Made by a program: the position numbers and the translations under genes
Shown here: piece after piece, positions 1-8,049 of the stretch
How positions within the stretch are numbered: position 1 is the stretch's first letter
Layout of the letters: every line of letters starts with the position of its first letter
NCBI GenBank assembly: GCA_965224045.1
Contig: CBDCYD010000015.1
Location: 124,001 to 188,000 of the forward strand
Length of the DNA stretch: 64,000 nucleotides
Direction of reading: 5' to 3'
Origin: Tectiglobus sp965224045
GTDB lineage: Bacteria > Pseudomonadota > Alphaproteobacteria > Rhizobiales > Hyphomicrobiaceae
Notes under the pieces: model-generated
The model's input: the letters and a program-made list of their open reading frames with translations, nothing else
Databases searched by the model: none
Told to the model about the DNA's origin: nothing

Positions 1-413
1 TCTATCTGGCTCGCAAAGCTCACTAGCGCTTTGAAGCATGTTGGGGTTCTCGGCGACGGCCCATTGCTTGAGGCTTCAACGCAGTTCGAGCCGTCACGCC
101 AGCCGATTTATCTTGCCATCTTGGCCATTGCCCTTCATGGTGCGTGAGTCGATGCTGTGTCAATTGGATTGCACGCATCCTTTTTCTCGGACGACCGGTT
201 GGCAAGAATGACCAACCAAACGACCGTAACGAGAGCTAAACGTCATCCGAAGCGGTGACTTTACCTGGCACATCCAAGCAATCGAGCTGAGAGACCAGGT
301 TGGCTGATCAACAACTCTTTCTCCATATTGCCGTCATGCCGTTTCCAGCTGCATAACGGTTTGACCTTGCATGTCTCGGCTCACTAAAGCGCTGTCCGCG
401 TTCGAGGCCGTCA
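1..413. other. Leading intergenic stretch, no confident gene
   Basis: I see no convincing coding region here. The short open frames lack a recognisable product and a ribosome binding site. The stretch at about 240-297 resembles the one at about 13019-13078: both contain tttacctg, cacatcca, gcaa, gctgag and caggt in the same order. Both lie roughly 150-200 bases upstream of the two paralogous 44-residue membrane protein genes, so this is probably part of a duplicated gene-plus-leader unit. Confidence 0.4.
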
Positions 414-548
414 ATGCCCTATGTCCATGCAACTGCCCTCCGGAAGCGCAATCGAATCTGGGGCGGATGGCTCGCAGTAGTGCTCTCTGTGAGTTGGTGG
501 ATCGTTTCCGTCGGCGGGATAATTTACGTCATCAAGATGACCTCTTAG
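414..548 (+). CDS. 44-residue single-pass membrane protein (paralog of 13231-13365)
   Basis: This small frame encodes 44 residues: a short polar N-terminus beginning MPYVHATALRKRNR, then one hydrophobic helix at about residues 17-40 that contains WWIVSVGGIIYVI. Support comes from the gene at 13231-13365, which has the same length and the same plan (M-x-YV-x-x-TA, a basic patch, then WWIVS-I/V-GGII-F/Y-VI). Conservation of the protein frame between two separated loci argues that both are real. The product should sit in the inner membrane with its basic N-terminus in the cytoplasm. I know no family name or function. A frame starting at 371 overlaps it but shows no such conservation and is rejected. 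Confidence 0.6.
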   Translation: MPYVHATALRKRNRIWGGWLAVVLSVSWWIVSVGGIIYVIKMTS

Positions 549-645
549 TCGATGGTTCTTGCCAAGTGAACGACGTGACAGTGCAGTGATGGTCTAACCG
601 GAAAATTGCCGGCATAACTTCTCCAATCGATAAGGGTTTCACGAG

Positions 646-999
646 ATGTCAATGCCGAAATTTATGACACCTGCACTGTGGGGTGCCGCAGCCGGTGCCC
701 TGGGGACAGTGATTGTGGGGTTCACCCTGGGCGGATGGGTTACCGGTAGCAAGGCTGAAGTGGTCGCTCAGAACAGAGCATCCAATGCTGTCATTGCTGC
801 GCTGGCACCGATTTGTGTTGAGAATTATCGCAAGAGCCCGGACTCACAAGTTCAGCTGACCGCACTGAAGGCCTTAGATGCCTGGAAACGGGCTGGCTTC
901 GTCGAAGAACGAGGTTGGGCAAAAATGCCAGGCGCAGAGCGCACCAATTCGCCGATGGCTGCCGAGTGCGCAAAACAAATTCTCAATGAGAAAACCTAA
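646..999 (+). CDS. Hypothetical membrane-anchored protein, 117 aa
   Basis: The protein has one hydrophobic segment near the N-terminus (about residues 10-32, Gly/Ala rich: GAAAGALGTVIVGFTLGGW). A soluble, mainly helical C-terminal part of about 80 residues follows, with two cysteines (CVENY and AAECAKQ). Anchored helical proteins of this size are common and uncharacterised in Bradyrhizobium-type genomes. The start at 646 has another Met two codons on; the upstream ribosome binding site is weak (aaggg about 12 bases away). It stands alone between the small membrane protein and the repeat protein, on the same strand as both. Function unknown. Confidence 0.6.
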   Translation: MSMPKFMTPALWGAAAGALGTVIVGFTLGGWVTGSKAEVVAQNRASNAVIAALAPICVENYRKSPDSQVQLTALKALDAWKRAGFVEERGWAKMPGAERTNSPMAAECAKQILNEKT

Positions 1000-1125
1000 T
1001 GAGCAGTCATTTCGGCAGGGTTTTTTGACGCTGCAAGGTTAGGATCAGCGATAGGATCGAAATCACCAACGAGGAAGCGCTGCACACGCTCCGGTGATGC
1101 GGAATATCCGTCTGAAGGAACAATC

Positions 1126-1713
1126 ATGAGAATGGCTCCCTACTCCAGCACTGTGCCGTTAAAGTGCGCAGCTTTGGCCATTTCGTTGATCGGAATTTCG
1201 ATCGCCGGCTCAGTCTCTGAAGCTCAATCTGTCGGAATTCCGGACAATGCTCGAAAGAGCCGATATTCCGACGGCTGGGAATGCGCACGCGGCTTCAAAC
1301 GTGTCGAAGACCGTTGCGTCAAGATCGTGATTCCAAAGAACGCATTTGCCACTGGCTCTTCGTTCGGTCGGAGCTGGGAGTGCCACCGTGGATACGTTAA
1401 TTCGGGAGGGCGCTGCACCAAAGTCGTGATACCAGAGAACGGCTATCTCAACTCCTACGGCAATGGCTGGCGATGCAAGCGCGGCTATAGGAAGGTCGCC
1501 GACGAATGCTTGGCAGTTGTAGTCCCGGAGAACGCATTCGTCGTCAACTCACCCTATGGTGCGGGCTGGGAATGTGAGCGAGGATTTCGAGCGTCCGGGC
1601 AAGTTTGCGTGGCGGTAAACCCGCCCCAAAATGCGCACCTCAACTACTCGGGCAGTGGCTGGGAGTGCGACCGACCTTACCAAAGGCGCGACGACAAATG
1701 CATCGAGCCGTGA
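1126..1713 (+). CDS. Secreted W-x-C repeat protein, five repeats
   Basis: The 195-residue product starts with a signal peptide (about residues 1-33, hydrophobic core CAALAISLIGISIAG, likely cut after SEA). The rest is five tandem repeats of about 31-34 residues with the pattern IP-x-NA-x(6-9)-GW-x-C-x-RG-[FY]-x(6-7)-C. Each repeat has two cysteines, so one disulfide per repeat is likely in the periplasm or outside the cell. The last repeat departs from the pattern as a cap (CDRPYQRRDDKC), and the same cap ends the nine-repeat homolog at 11311-12264. The ATG at 1126 has aagga six bases upstream. I do not recognise a named domain. Possible roles are carbohydrate or surface binding, but that is only a guess. 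Confidence 0.8.
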   Translation: MRMAPYSSTVPLKCAALAISLIGISIAGSVSEAQSVGIPDNARKSRYSDGWECARGFKRVEDRCVKIVIPKNAFATGSSFGRSWECHRGYVNSGGRCTKVVIPENGYLNSYGNGWRCKRGYRKVADECLAVVVPENAFVVNSPYGAGWECERGFRASGQVCVAVNPPQNAHLNYSGSGWECDRPYQRRDDKCIEP

Positions 1714-1773
1714 GCAGTCGTCCCGAACGACTCGCAGAACCCGTGATCTAAAAAAAACAGAAAGTCATTCACA

Positions 1774-3252
1774 ATGACCGACAGCCCGGTCGACCTGGAG
1801 AGGCATCGCGCTATTGCCGCTCAAAGAATGGAAGTCATGCGCCGCAAGCAGCTTAAAGAGCTGCGTGCAAATGTAGGCGAAATGAAGCTTCAACAAGATG
1901 CGCTGGAGAAACGGCTTCTTGCTGCGATCGCAGAGAGTGAGAGAAACATCGCAGACGCAGAAGACTATCGACGTGGTGGAGTTGCCGCATCAGCAATCAC
2001 CAGGCTGTCAAGCGATGGCGCGGCCAACGCGAATGGGTTGCCCAGCGGACAAGCATCAGAGAGGGATCGTCTCGGATCGATCCCATCGAATAGCGAACTT
2101 GGCGAGCGAGTTCTGCGCACTACGGAGCAAGTAAGCTTGAGACAGCGCCCGAAGCGTAAACGCCGAGGCGCGAATACGGCGATCGTTTACTGCGAAGCGA
2201 ACTTCGGCAAGCCCGACGGGAAGACCGCAAATGGCCTCGTTCGGCATTCGGAGACGTACGAGATCATCGCGATTATTGATAGTCACCACTCAGGTCAGGA
2301 TGCAGGAGCGGTACTTGACGGTGAACCAAACGGGATTCCTATGTGCCAGGACTTGGCCGATGCAATTGCCCAGGTCGAAGGAATGCCAAGCTGCTTCATT
2401 TACGGAATGGCGCCTTCGAGTGGCCTGCTCTCCTTGCAGGAAAGGGGCATTGCGCTAGACGCAATGGGGCTCGGGATGGACATTGTGAGTGGGCTGCATG
2501 AATTCCTGAGCGACGACGCCGAGTTCATCCGAGCCAGCGCCGCGAATAATGTAATGATCTTCGATGTGCGAAAGCCGCAATCAAAGACCGAGCTGAAATT
2601 GTTTACTGGGCACATCGCAAAAGTGACTTGTCCGCGTGTTGCTGTCCTCGGTACGGACTGTGCAATCGGCAAGCGCACAACAGCTTCCTTGCTGTCCAAG
2701 GCACTCAATGAGCGGGGCATAACGACCGTCATGGTAAGCACCGGTCAGACCGGCATAATTCAAGGTGCTCGATATGGCGTTGCCCTCGATGCCATACCAT
2801 CACAATTTTGCGCCGGCGAACTGGAAGCCGCAGTAGTCACCGCATTCGAATGCGAGAAGCCAGACTTGATTGTAATAGAGGGCCAAGGCGCTCTAAGCCA
2901 TCCAGCATTTTCGACTTCGGCATTCATCCTGCGTGGCAGTCAGCCCACCAGCGTTATTCTTCAACATGCTCCGGGGCGCGCCCACCGCTGCGACTTTGAA
3001 AACATGGACATGCCTGACGTAGTAGAGGAAATCAAGCTTATCGAGTGCTTTGCCGACACACGCGTTATTGGCTTGACAATCAATCATGAAAACATGAGTG
3101 ACGATGAGGTTAAAACAGCGACCGTGCAGTATCGGCGCGAACTTGGCATTCCTGCGACAGCCCCCCTGCGAGATTCACCAAATCATCTAGTTGAGATGGT
3201 TGTGAAGGCATATCCGCACTTGCAGGAAAAACTCAAAAAATCCGTGCAATGA
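1774..3252 (+). CDS. DUF1611 family protein (DgcN-like) with an N-terminal coiled coil
   Basis: Residues about 132-492 form a DUF1611-type protein: an N-terminal Rossmann-like part (AIVYCEANFGKPDGKTANGL) and a P-loop kinase-like part with GTDCAIGKRTT at 293-303. A conserved IEGQGALSHPA block follows. Characterised relatives (DgcN) act on N-acylated D-amino acids such as D-glutamate. Residues 1-65 are an extra charged helical region that probably forms a coiled coil, and 66-130 is a low-complexity basic linker; typical family members are about 350 residues and lack both. The stop overlaps the start of the racemase gene by four bases (atga), so the two are translationally coupled. This pairing suggests D-/L-amino acid or N-acyl amino acid metabolism. 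The substrate is unknown. Confidence 0.8.
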   Translation: MTDSPVDLERHRAIAAQRMEVMRRKQLKELRANVGEMKLQQDALEKRLLAAIAESERNIADAEDYRRGGVAASAITRLSSDGAANANGLPSGQASERDRLGSIPSNSELGERVLRTTEQVSLRQRPKRKRRGANTAIVYCEANFGKPDGKTANGLVRHSETYEIIAIIDSHHSGQDAGAVLDGEPNGIPMCQDLADAIAQVEGMPSCFIYGMAPSSGLLSLQERGIALDAMGLGMDIVSGLHEFLSDDAEFIRASAANNVMIFDVRKPQSKTELKLFTGHIAKVTCPRVAVLGTDCAIGKRTTASLLSKALNERGITTVMVSTGQTGIIQGARYGVALDAIPSQFCAGELEAAVVTAFECEKPDLIVIEGQGALSHPAFSTSAFILRGSQPTSVILQHAPGRAHRCDFENMDMPDVVEEIKLIECFADTRVIGLTINHENMSDDEVKTATVQYRRELGIPATAPLRDSPNHLVEMVVKAYPHLQEKLKKSVQ

Positions 3253-4412
3253 CTGCGCCCAGATTAGAGATCAACCTCACCAAGATTCACCACAACACCC
3301 GGGTACTTGTCGAACGTCTAAGGCAGCGCGGCATTGCCACAACCGGAATCACCAAAGCATTTCTTGGACTACCTGCTATGGCTCGAGTCCTGGTCGATGC
3401 CGGCGTGCACTCGCTTGGGGACGCACGAATCGAGAATATCGAGTCCATGCGTCGCAATCTTGTGCCTGCTCAGATGATCCTGATCCGCTCCCCGATGCTC
3501 AGCCAGGCAGAGCGCGTTGTCGGGTCAGCGGATGTGAGCTTCAACACGGAACCTGAAGTGATTGCCAAGCTGTCGGCCATTGCGGCCGCATCGGGCAAGA
3601 TGCATGGGGTTGTGCTGATGGTGGAACTTGGCGATTTGCGAGAAGGCATAATGCCCACAAATCTTGCTGGCGTTGTCCTCCAGACCCTTCGTCTTCCCAA
3701 TATTGTTCTTGAGGGCATCGGAACGAACCTGGCTTGCCGCAGTGGCGTGACGCCGGATGCCAAGAACATGACTGCCCTATCGGATCTGGCTGACGCTATT
3801 GAGTCTGAGTTCCAGATTCGACTAAACACGGTGACGGGAGGCAATTCCAGTAATCTGAAGTGGGCATTTGGCGCGTCGCGGATAGGGCGAGTTAATAATC
3901 TCCGTCTGGGTGAATCGATCTTGCTGGGTCAAGATCCACTTCAGCGCAAATCGATCAGAGGACTTTTCAAAGATGCAATCACATTTGTAGCTGAAGTGAT
4001 TGAATCGAATCTAAAGCCCACGATGCCTTGGGGCGAAATTGGATACAGCACGTTTGGACAAACGGCGATCTGCAAGGTTGAGGGGGAGGTCGATCAGGCA
4101 ATCCTGGCGGCTGGGCACCAGGATAGCGATGTAAAAGGCCTTCAACCTCCTGCGGGTTTGAAAATCGTCGCCGCCAGCAGTGACCATCTTGTTATCAGAT
4201 CGACGTCCGGTCGGTTGGCCGTTGGCAGCGAAATCAGGTTTCAACCAAACTACAGTGCACTTCTGCAAGCAATGACATCACCGTTCGTCGAAAAAGAGGT
4301 CATTCTCCACGACGGCGACGAACGCGCTGAAAGAGCTATTGGCAAAGCCGTCACGCATGACATCACGCGCAAGAACGATAGGTTGGAAATTTGCTCGACT
4401 CAATCTTACTGA
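3249..4412 (+). CDS. PLP-dependent alanine/ornithine racemase family protein
   Basis: The 387-residue protein has an alanine-racemase N-terminal TIM barrel of the type seen in clostridial ornithine racemase. The PLP lysine is K36 in GITKAFLG. Further matches to that subgroup are SLGDARIENI, MVELGDLREG, GIGTNLACRSG, GGNSSNLKW and NNLRLGESILLG, plus a C-terminal beta domain (AASSDHLVIR). It should interconvert L and D forms of an amino acid, with ornithine or another basic residue more likely than alanine. The start overlaps the DUF1611 stop, and its end overlaps the protease frame by 22 bases, so the three genes look like one operon. The subgroup is clear from the motifs; the substrate is inferred. 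Confidence 0.85.
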   Translation: MTAPRLEINLTKIHHNTRVLVERLRQRGIATTGITKAFLGLPAMARVLVDAGVHSLGDARIENIESMRRNLVPAQMILIRSPMLSQAERVVGSADVSFNTEPEVIAKLSAIAAASGKMHGVVLMVELGDLREGIMPTNLAGVVLQTLRLPNIVLEGIGTNLACRSGVTPDAKNMTALSDLADAIESEFQIRLNTVTGGNSSNLKWAFGASRIGRVNNLRLGESILLGQDPLQRKSIRGLFKDAITFVAEVIESNLKPTMPWGEIGYSTFGQTAICKVEGEVDQAILAAGHQDSDVKGLQPPAGLKIVAASSDHLVIRSTSGRLAVGSEIRFQPNYSALLQAMTSPFVEKEVILHDGDERAERAIGKAVTHDITRKNDRLEICSTQSY

Positions 4413-5146
4413 GCGCGGCGCGGGTCCGCACATTCACTCATGACACTCCGTTGACGAACGCGAGCGGCTTCTTTTTTGCGAACAATGACAGCCTGTTTCT
4501 TGTGACGAGCCGGCATGTGCTGATCGACGATGCTAGCCAGCACTTCCCGGATCGTGTTGAGATTGATCTGCACGTCGACGAACTGAATCTAGCAAACGTA
4601 GCGACGATCTCCGTACCACTCTATCTGAACGGGAAAAGTAACTGGAGGCAGGGGGAAGATGGATCGGGCTCGGTCGATATTGCAGCAATTGAGATCGACC
4701 AGTCCACATTGCCGGTCAACGCTCTGTATTGCGCTTTCGGTCCTGAGAATCTAGCTGCGGAGTGCACGCCATCTCATTCAATTGAATTGGGTTCGCCACT
4801 GCTTGTGGTCGGGTTCCCTCTTGGTTTTTATGATTCACTTCATCATCTTCCCGTTGCGCGACAAGCAATCGTGGCCTCGTCATTTGGTCTTCGGTTTCAA
4901 GGCAACGGATACTTCCTGACGGATGCCCGGACACATCAAGGAACAAGTGGTTCGCCCGTTGTTATGCGCTTGAGCGTGGTCGGCCCTCAGCTTGGCAACC
5001 TGCCTTGGATGCTGCTGGGCGTCCACTCGGCCCGGTTGGATATCGGAAACCGTGACTCTAGTGTGAACGAGGCCTTAGGACTGAATTGCACCTGGTACGC
5101 GGACATCTTGCTGACGCTGACATCGGGCGCAGTTCGCACAAGCTAA
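4391..5146 (+). CDS. Trypsin-like serine protease
   Basis: The 251-residue protein carries a chymotrypsin-fold triad in the right order: H42 (LVTSRHVL), D96 (GSVDIAAIEID) and S186 (GTSGSPVV). The spacing fits short bacterial trypsin-like peptidases without a PDZ domain. No signal peptide is apparent, so it is probably cytoplasmic. The only start that keeps the full N-terminus is TTG at 4391, 22 bases inside the racemase gene. That is unusual but fits translational coupling. What it cleaves is unknown. Its link to the racemase and DUF1611 genes is notable, because nothing in amino acid racemisation obviously needs a protease. Confidence 0.75.
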   Translation: MLDSILLSAARVRTFTHDTPLTNASGFFFANNDSLFLVTSRHVLIDDASQHFPDRVEIDLHVDELNLANVATISVPLYLNGKSNWRQGEDGSGSVDIAAIEIDQSTLPVNALYCAFGPENLAAECTPSHSIELGSPLLVVGFPLGFYDSLHHLPVARQAIVASSFGLRFQGNGYFLTDARTHQGTSGSPVVMRLSVVGPQLGNLPWMLLGVHSARLDIGNRDSSVNEALGLNCTWYADILLTLTSGAVRTS

Positions 5147-5320
5147 AGACAGACTGCCGCCCGGAAACAGGTCCCTCGATCGGGAATGGGCAAACCGGAG
5201 CAATGATTGTGATTGCCGGATACTCGCGCGGCTGATTGTCGGCTGGGTTTGGCAGCCCCCGCAACGACGAAAGAGAGACGGAGAGAAAATGGGAAGATCC
5301 CGTCATTAGCGAGACGAGAC

Positions 5321-5872
5321 ATGCTTGAACCTTTGGAAATTGCGGAAATATTCTCGCCTGATGAGTGCCGAAGAGTTGTCGCCGAGGCAGTCGCTTACAA
5401 GAGTGGTGCGGCAGCCCTCGTTGGCGGCGTGAAGGAACTCGCGACCAGGCGTGCTCAGATCTATTGGCTCGATGAAAAGGCAAACTCATCATGGATCTTC
5501 GACCGCATGTTGAAAACGATCGCCGAAGCCAACCGCCATCATTTTGGATTTCAGATCGAAGATTTTTCAGAACGAATGCAGGTGTCACACTACAGTGCGG
5601 ATCACAGCGGTTTTTTTGATTGGCATGCAGATGTAGGAGATGGGCGGATAGCAGCGCGTCGCAAGCTCACCATGGTTGTCCAACTCTCGGACGACAGTGC
5701 CTACGAAGGAGGCAGCCTTGAATCGAATTCAAACGGATCGATTACAACTGCATCGCGACAAATCGGATCAACACTCATACTTCCAAGCTTCGTTTTGCAT
5801 CGCGTGAGCCCGGTTCTGTCCGGTGAGCGTTATTCCCTTACCCTTTGGTCACATGGCCCCGCGTTTCGTTAA
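5321..5872 (+). CDS. 2-oxoglutarate/Fe(II) dioxygenase, prolyl-4-hydroxylase-like
   Basis: The 183-residue protein matches the 2OG-Fe(II) oxygenase (PKHD/P4H) fold. The iron ligands are H102-x-D104 (FDWHADV) and H160 (FVLHRV), with R170 (GERYSLTLW) placed to bind 2-oxoglutarate. EGGSLE lies between the ligands, as in the PKHD group. Such enzymes hydroxylate peptide side chains or small molecules. An in-frame start at 5213 would add 36 residues of poor quality; I prefer the ATG at 5321, where family similarity begins. It lies 174 bases after the protease gene on the same strand and may belong to the same functional unit. The substrate is unknown. Confidence 0.75.
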   Translation: MLEPLEIAEIFSPDECRRVVAEAVAYKSGAAALVGGVKELATRRAQIYWLDEKANSSWIFDRMLKTIAEANRHHFGFQIEDFSERMQVSHYSADHSGFFDWHADVGDGRIAARRKLTMVVQLSDDSAYEGGSLESNSNGSITTASRQIGSTLILPSFVLHRVSPVLSGERYSLTLWSHGPAFR

Positions 5873-6117
5873 CTGACATAGATGAGTGCAACCCAAACGG
5901 TAGGCGAAATCGAAACTAGGCAGGTTCAATTTCGATCAGAAAGAATGGAGCTCCTCCGGCTATAACCGAGGACAAAAAGAGCCGCTTCGTTGGATCGAGG
6001 ATTTCCCTGCCGCACTCGGAATCGCCAACGTCGCCGAGACTATGTGCGATCAAAACTTGTCCACGACCTCCCGCATGTCGCGGAGGATGAGACCGTACCC
6101 CAAGCTAGGAACACGAC

Positions 6118-6507
6118 ATGATCCAGAATCCATTCGCGATGCCCAAAGAGTTGCGTGAACTGACCGAGAAGAATATCGAGCAGGCACATGCCGCGTTCGG
6201 TCAATTCAGCGATGCCATGAGCCAAGCCATGAGTATGTGGACCAATGCCATGCCGGCGAACAACATGACCTCTGGGTTCGCAGTGGTTCAAGAACGGGCC
6301 ATGCACTATGCAAAGCAGAACGCCGAAGCTGGTATGACTTTGGCCAACGACATAGCGAAAGCCAGGGATATTCAGGAGATCTTGTCTCTCCAGACAACCT
6401 TTGCGCATAAACAAATGCAGTCCTACGCCCAGCAGACGCAGGAACTTGGTAGATTGATGACCGAAGCCACGCAAACTGCCGCGGTAGTGATGAGACCCAA
6501 GAGTTAG
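6118..6507 (+). CDS. Phasin family protein
   Basis: This is a short all-helical protein of 129 residues with the phasin pattern: an amphipathic N-terminal helix (PKELRELTEKNIEQAHAAF), a central part with ERAMHYAKQNAEAGMTLANDIAKARD, and EILSLQTTFAHKQMQSYAQQTQELG. Phasins coat polyhydroxyalkanoate granules and control their size. Similar proteins in rhizobia are 110-150 residues. The gene is monocistronic, with the S21 gene converging from the other strand. No PHA synthase gene is present in the window. Family confidence is high. Confidence 0.85.
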   Translation: MIQNPFAMPKELRELTEKNIEQAHAAFGQFSDAMSQAMSMWTNAMPANNMTSGFAVVQERAMHYAKQNAEAGMTLANDIAKARDIQEILSLQTTFAHKQMQSYAQQTQELGRLMTEATQTAAVVMRPKS

Positions 6508-6626
6508 ATAAGCGTCGAACGATGCTTGGGGACCGTGCGCAAGTTGACTCTGCTATGGGGCAATGCGATCGACGCAGCTACCCCGTTGCGGTTGTTGGGT
6601 GCCGCAACGAGGCGCCCGTGGCTGTG

Positions 6627-6857
6627 TTAGCGTCTTGGTTTGCCCTTACTCGGTAGCAGACCTTCGCGCTGTGCCCGCTTGCGCGCGAGTTTCCGGGCTC
6701 GCCGAATGGCTTCAGCCTTCTGTCTCACCCGTTTCTCGGACGGCTTCTCGTAGAATTTGCGCTGTCTCATCTCGCGAAAGAGACCCTCGCGCTGCATCTT
6801 CTTCTTGAGTACTTTGAGTGCCTGATCGACATTGTTGTCCCGTACAGTTACCTGCAT
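6627..6857 (-). CDS. rpsU: 30S ribosomal protein S21
   Basis: The 76-residue product is ribosomal protein S21. It starts MQVTVRDNNVDQALKVLKKK, carries the conserved REMRQRKFYEKPSEKR stretch, and ends in a long Lys/Arg-rich tail typical of alphaproteobacterial copies. S21 binds the small subunit near the 3' end of 16S rRNA and helps initiation. A gaagg ribosome binding site lies upstream. Alphaproteobacteria often have more than one rpsU copy, and the setting among small accessory genes suggests this may be a secondary one, but that cannot be decided here. Confidence 0.95.
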   Translation of the reverse strand: MQVTVRDNNVDQALKVLKKKMQREGLFREMRQRKFYEKPSEKRVRQKAEAIRRARKLARKRAQREGLLPSKGKPRR

Positions 6858-7142
6858 GCATGTGCCTTCCTATTGCTGGCCGCTTAGTCATCAGCCAGCG
6901 ATCCGTCTCATCCAGCCGACGGCATTCGAGTTGTTCGTCGAAGAATTGAAGTTATTGCTCGACCGTTGCACCCAACACTATGGAGCGGCCGAGCGAACAA
7001 GCGTTCGGAAGCACAACAGCGCCGCAGAATCGCTCTCGTCTGCTGAGAGCCGTACATGATTTTTCTTAGTTTGTCGGTGCTTTTGATGAAGCAAGGAACA
7101 TTGCGAGCAGCAGGGCCCTTCTAACCATTGGGGCCGATCTGA

Positions 7143-7364
7143 CTATGATCGCGTCACTTCTCGTACGTTACGCCGTCCAATATATACGATATCGCCATCA
7201 TCCAATGTGCATCGCAGCGGGTCTTTGCCCTCTATGCTTTTCACCAGGCGGCCCGGTCTCTCATAGATATCCGGAAGTGCCGCGCCCACCTCGATCACCA
7301 AATCCGGCTCGGATCTCTTCTGATCGCCATGGCGATGCGCAACTCGGGTAATCGTTCCTGGCAC
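7143..7364 (-). CDS. Hypothetical protein, 73 aa
   Basis: A GTG-initiated frame with aggag nine bases upstream encodes 73 residues. The composition looks protein-like (DLVIEVGAALPDIYERPGRL, then TLDDGDIVYIGRRNVREV), with alternating hydrophobic residues that could form a small beta-rich fold. I recognise no family. The 285 bases between it and rpsU hold nothing else I can identify. Confidence 0.4.
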   Translation of the reverse strand: MPGTITRVAHRHGDQKRSEPDLVIEVGAALPDIYERPGRLVKSIEGKDPLRCTLDDGDIVYIGRRNVREVTRS

Positions 7365-7538
7365 GACGCCTATCTCCTACTTTATCTGTCGTTGATCATT
7401 GCAGAGACCTGCGCATGATCCGAATGAGCGTCAAGAGGCGCACAATTCAAACGGAGACACTACCGAACGCGAGGCGCATTACACTTGAATGCGTGAGCAA
7501 AAGTAACAACTGGTTTCATACCTGGAGCTTGGAAGATC

Positions 7539-7775
7539 CTAACTAACTCTCTTTACCTTCAATTTCTCTATAGACTTTATTGATCCACGTGACTTTCCGG
7601 AACGCGCAGCAATCTCTGCACCCTGCGCTTCGATCACAGCCTGGATACGTTGTTCGCCGTCCAGGCCATCGACCTCATGCAGCGGGACCTTGCGGTTCGA
7701 TGTCAGTGTGCCATCCTCATAGTAGACATTGAATAGCGCAAACTCTGAACGCGCTTTCGGCTTCATGCGACCCAT
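7539..7775 (-). CDS. Hypothetical protein, 78 aa
   Basis: I place the start at 7775 (MGRMKPKARSEF), where a strong ggggggag ribosome binding site sits upstream, rather than at a distant in-frame Met at 7889. The product contains FALFNVYYEDGTLTSNRKVP, then GLDGEQRIQAVIEAQ and a basic C-terminus (KSIEKLKVKRVS). Proteins of this pattern recur as short hypotheticals in Bradyrhizobium-type genomes. The basic tail and small size suggest nucleic acid binding, but that is a guess. It follows the 65-residue gene at 7804-8001 on the same strand with a 28-base gap, so the two may be co-transcribed. Confidence 0.65.
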   Translation of the reverse strand: MGRMKPKARSEFALFNVYYEDGTLTSNRKVPLHEVDGLDGEQRIQAVIEAQGAEIAARSGKSRGSIKSIEKLKVKRVS

Positions 7776-7803
7776 GCTTCTCTCCCCCCACGCGCTTAGA
7801 TGC

Positions 7804-8001
7804 TCACTGCTGGTGCAATAGTTGGCTTTCCTTGGCAATGCGCTCGATGTTGTCGTAGGTGCATTTGATCCGGTATTGGTACTCGCCACCCTCGACCGGC
7901 ATTAGACGGACGACCTTGCACGTTTGGCTACCGCTTCGATCACCAATACGCCGAGGCGCGAAAAGCAAAGCCTGACCTACTTTGAATTTGTGCGATGCCA
8001 T
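7804..8001 (-). CDS. Hypothetical protein, 65 aa
   Basis: This small basic protein begins MASHKFKVGQALLFAPRR and contains CKVVRLMPVEGGEYQYRIKC followed by ERIAKESQL. The pattern, a KFKVGQ entry strand followed by 'V-RLMP-EGGEYQYRIK', suggests an SH3-like small beta barrel; similar unnamed proteins are common in Rhizobiales. The start has aagga seven bases upstream (aaaggaaaaacaa before the ATG). It lies just downstream of the helicase gene on the same strand, with a 48-base gap. Function unknown. Confidence 0.7.
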   Translation of the reverse strand: MASHKFKVGQALLFAPRRIGDRSGSQTCKVVRLMPVEGGEYQYRIKCTYDNIERIAKESQLLHQQ

Positions 8002-8049
8002 TTGTTTTTCCTTTCTGGAAGCTTGACAACGTACTCGGTATGCAAGGGC

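Noticed and set aside
371..589. 72-residue plus-strand frame overlapping the 44-residue membrane protein
   Set aside because: The overlapping frame starting at 414 has a conserved paralog at 13231, whereas this one does not.
6585..6608. Hairpin gttgcgg ... ccgcaac between the phasin and rpsU genes as a terminator
   Set aside because: The 7-base stem is perfect, but there is no T-run on either strand and the loop is 10 bases.
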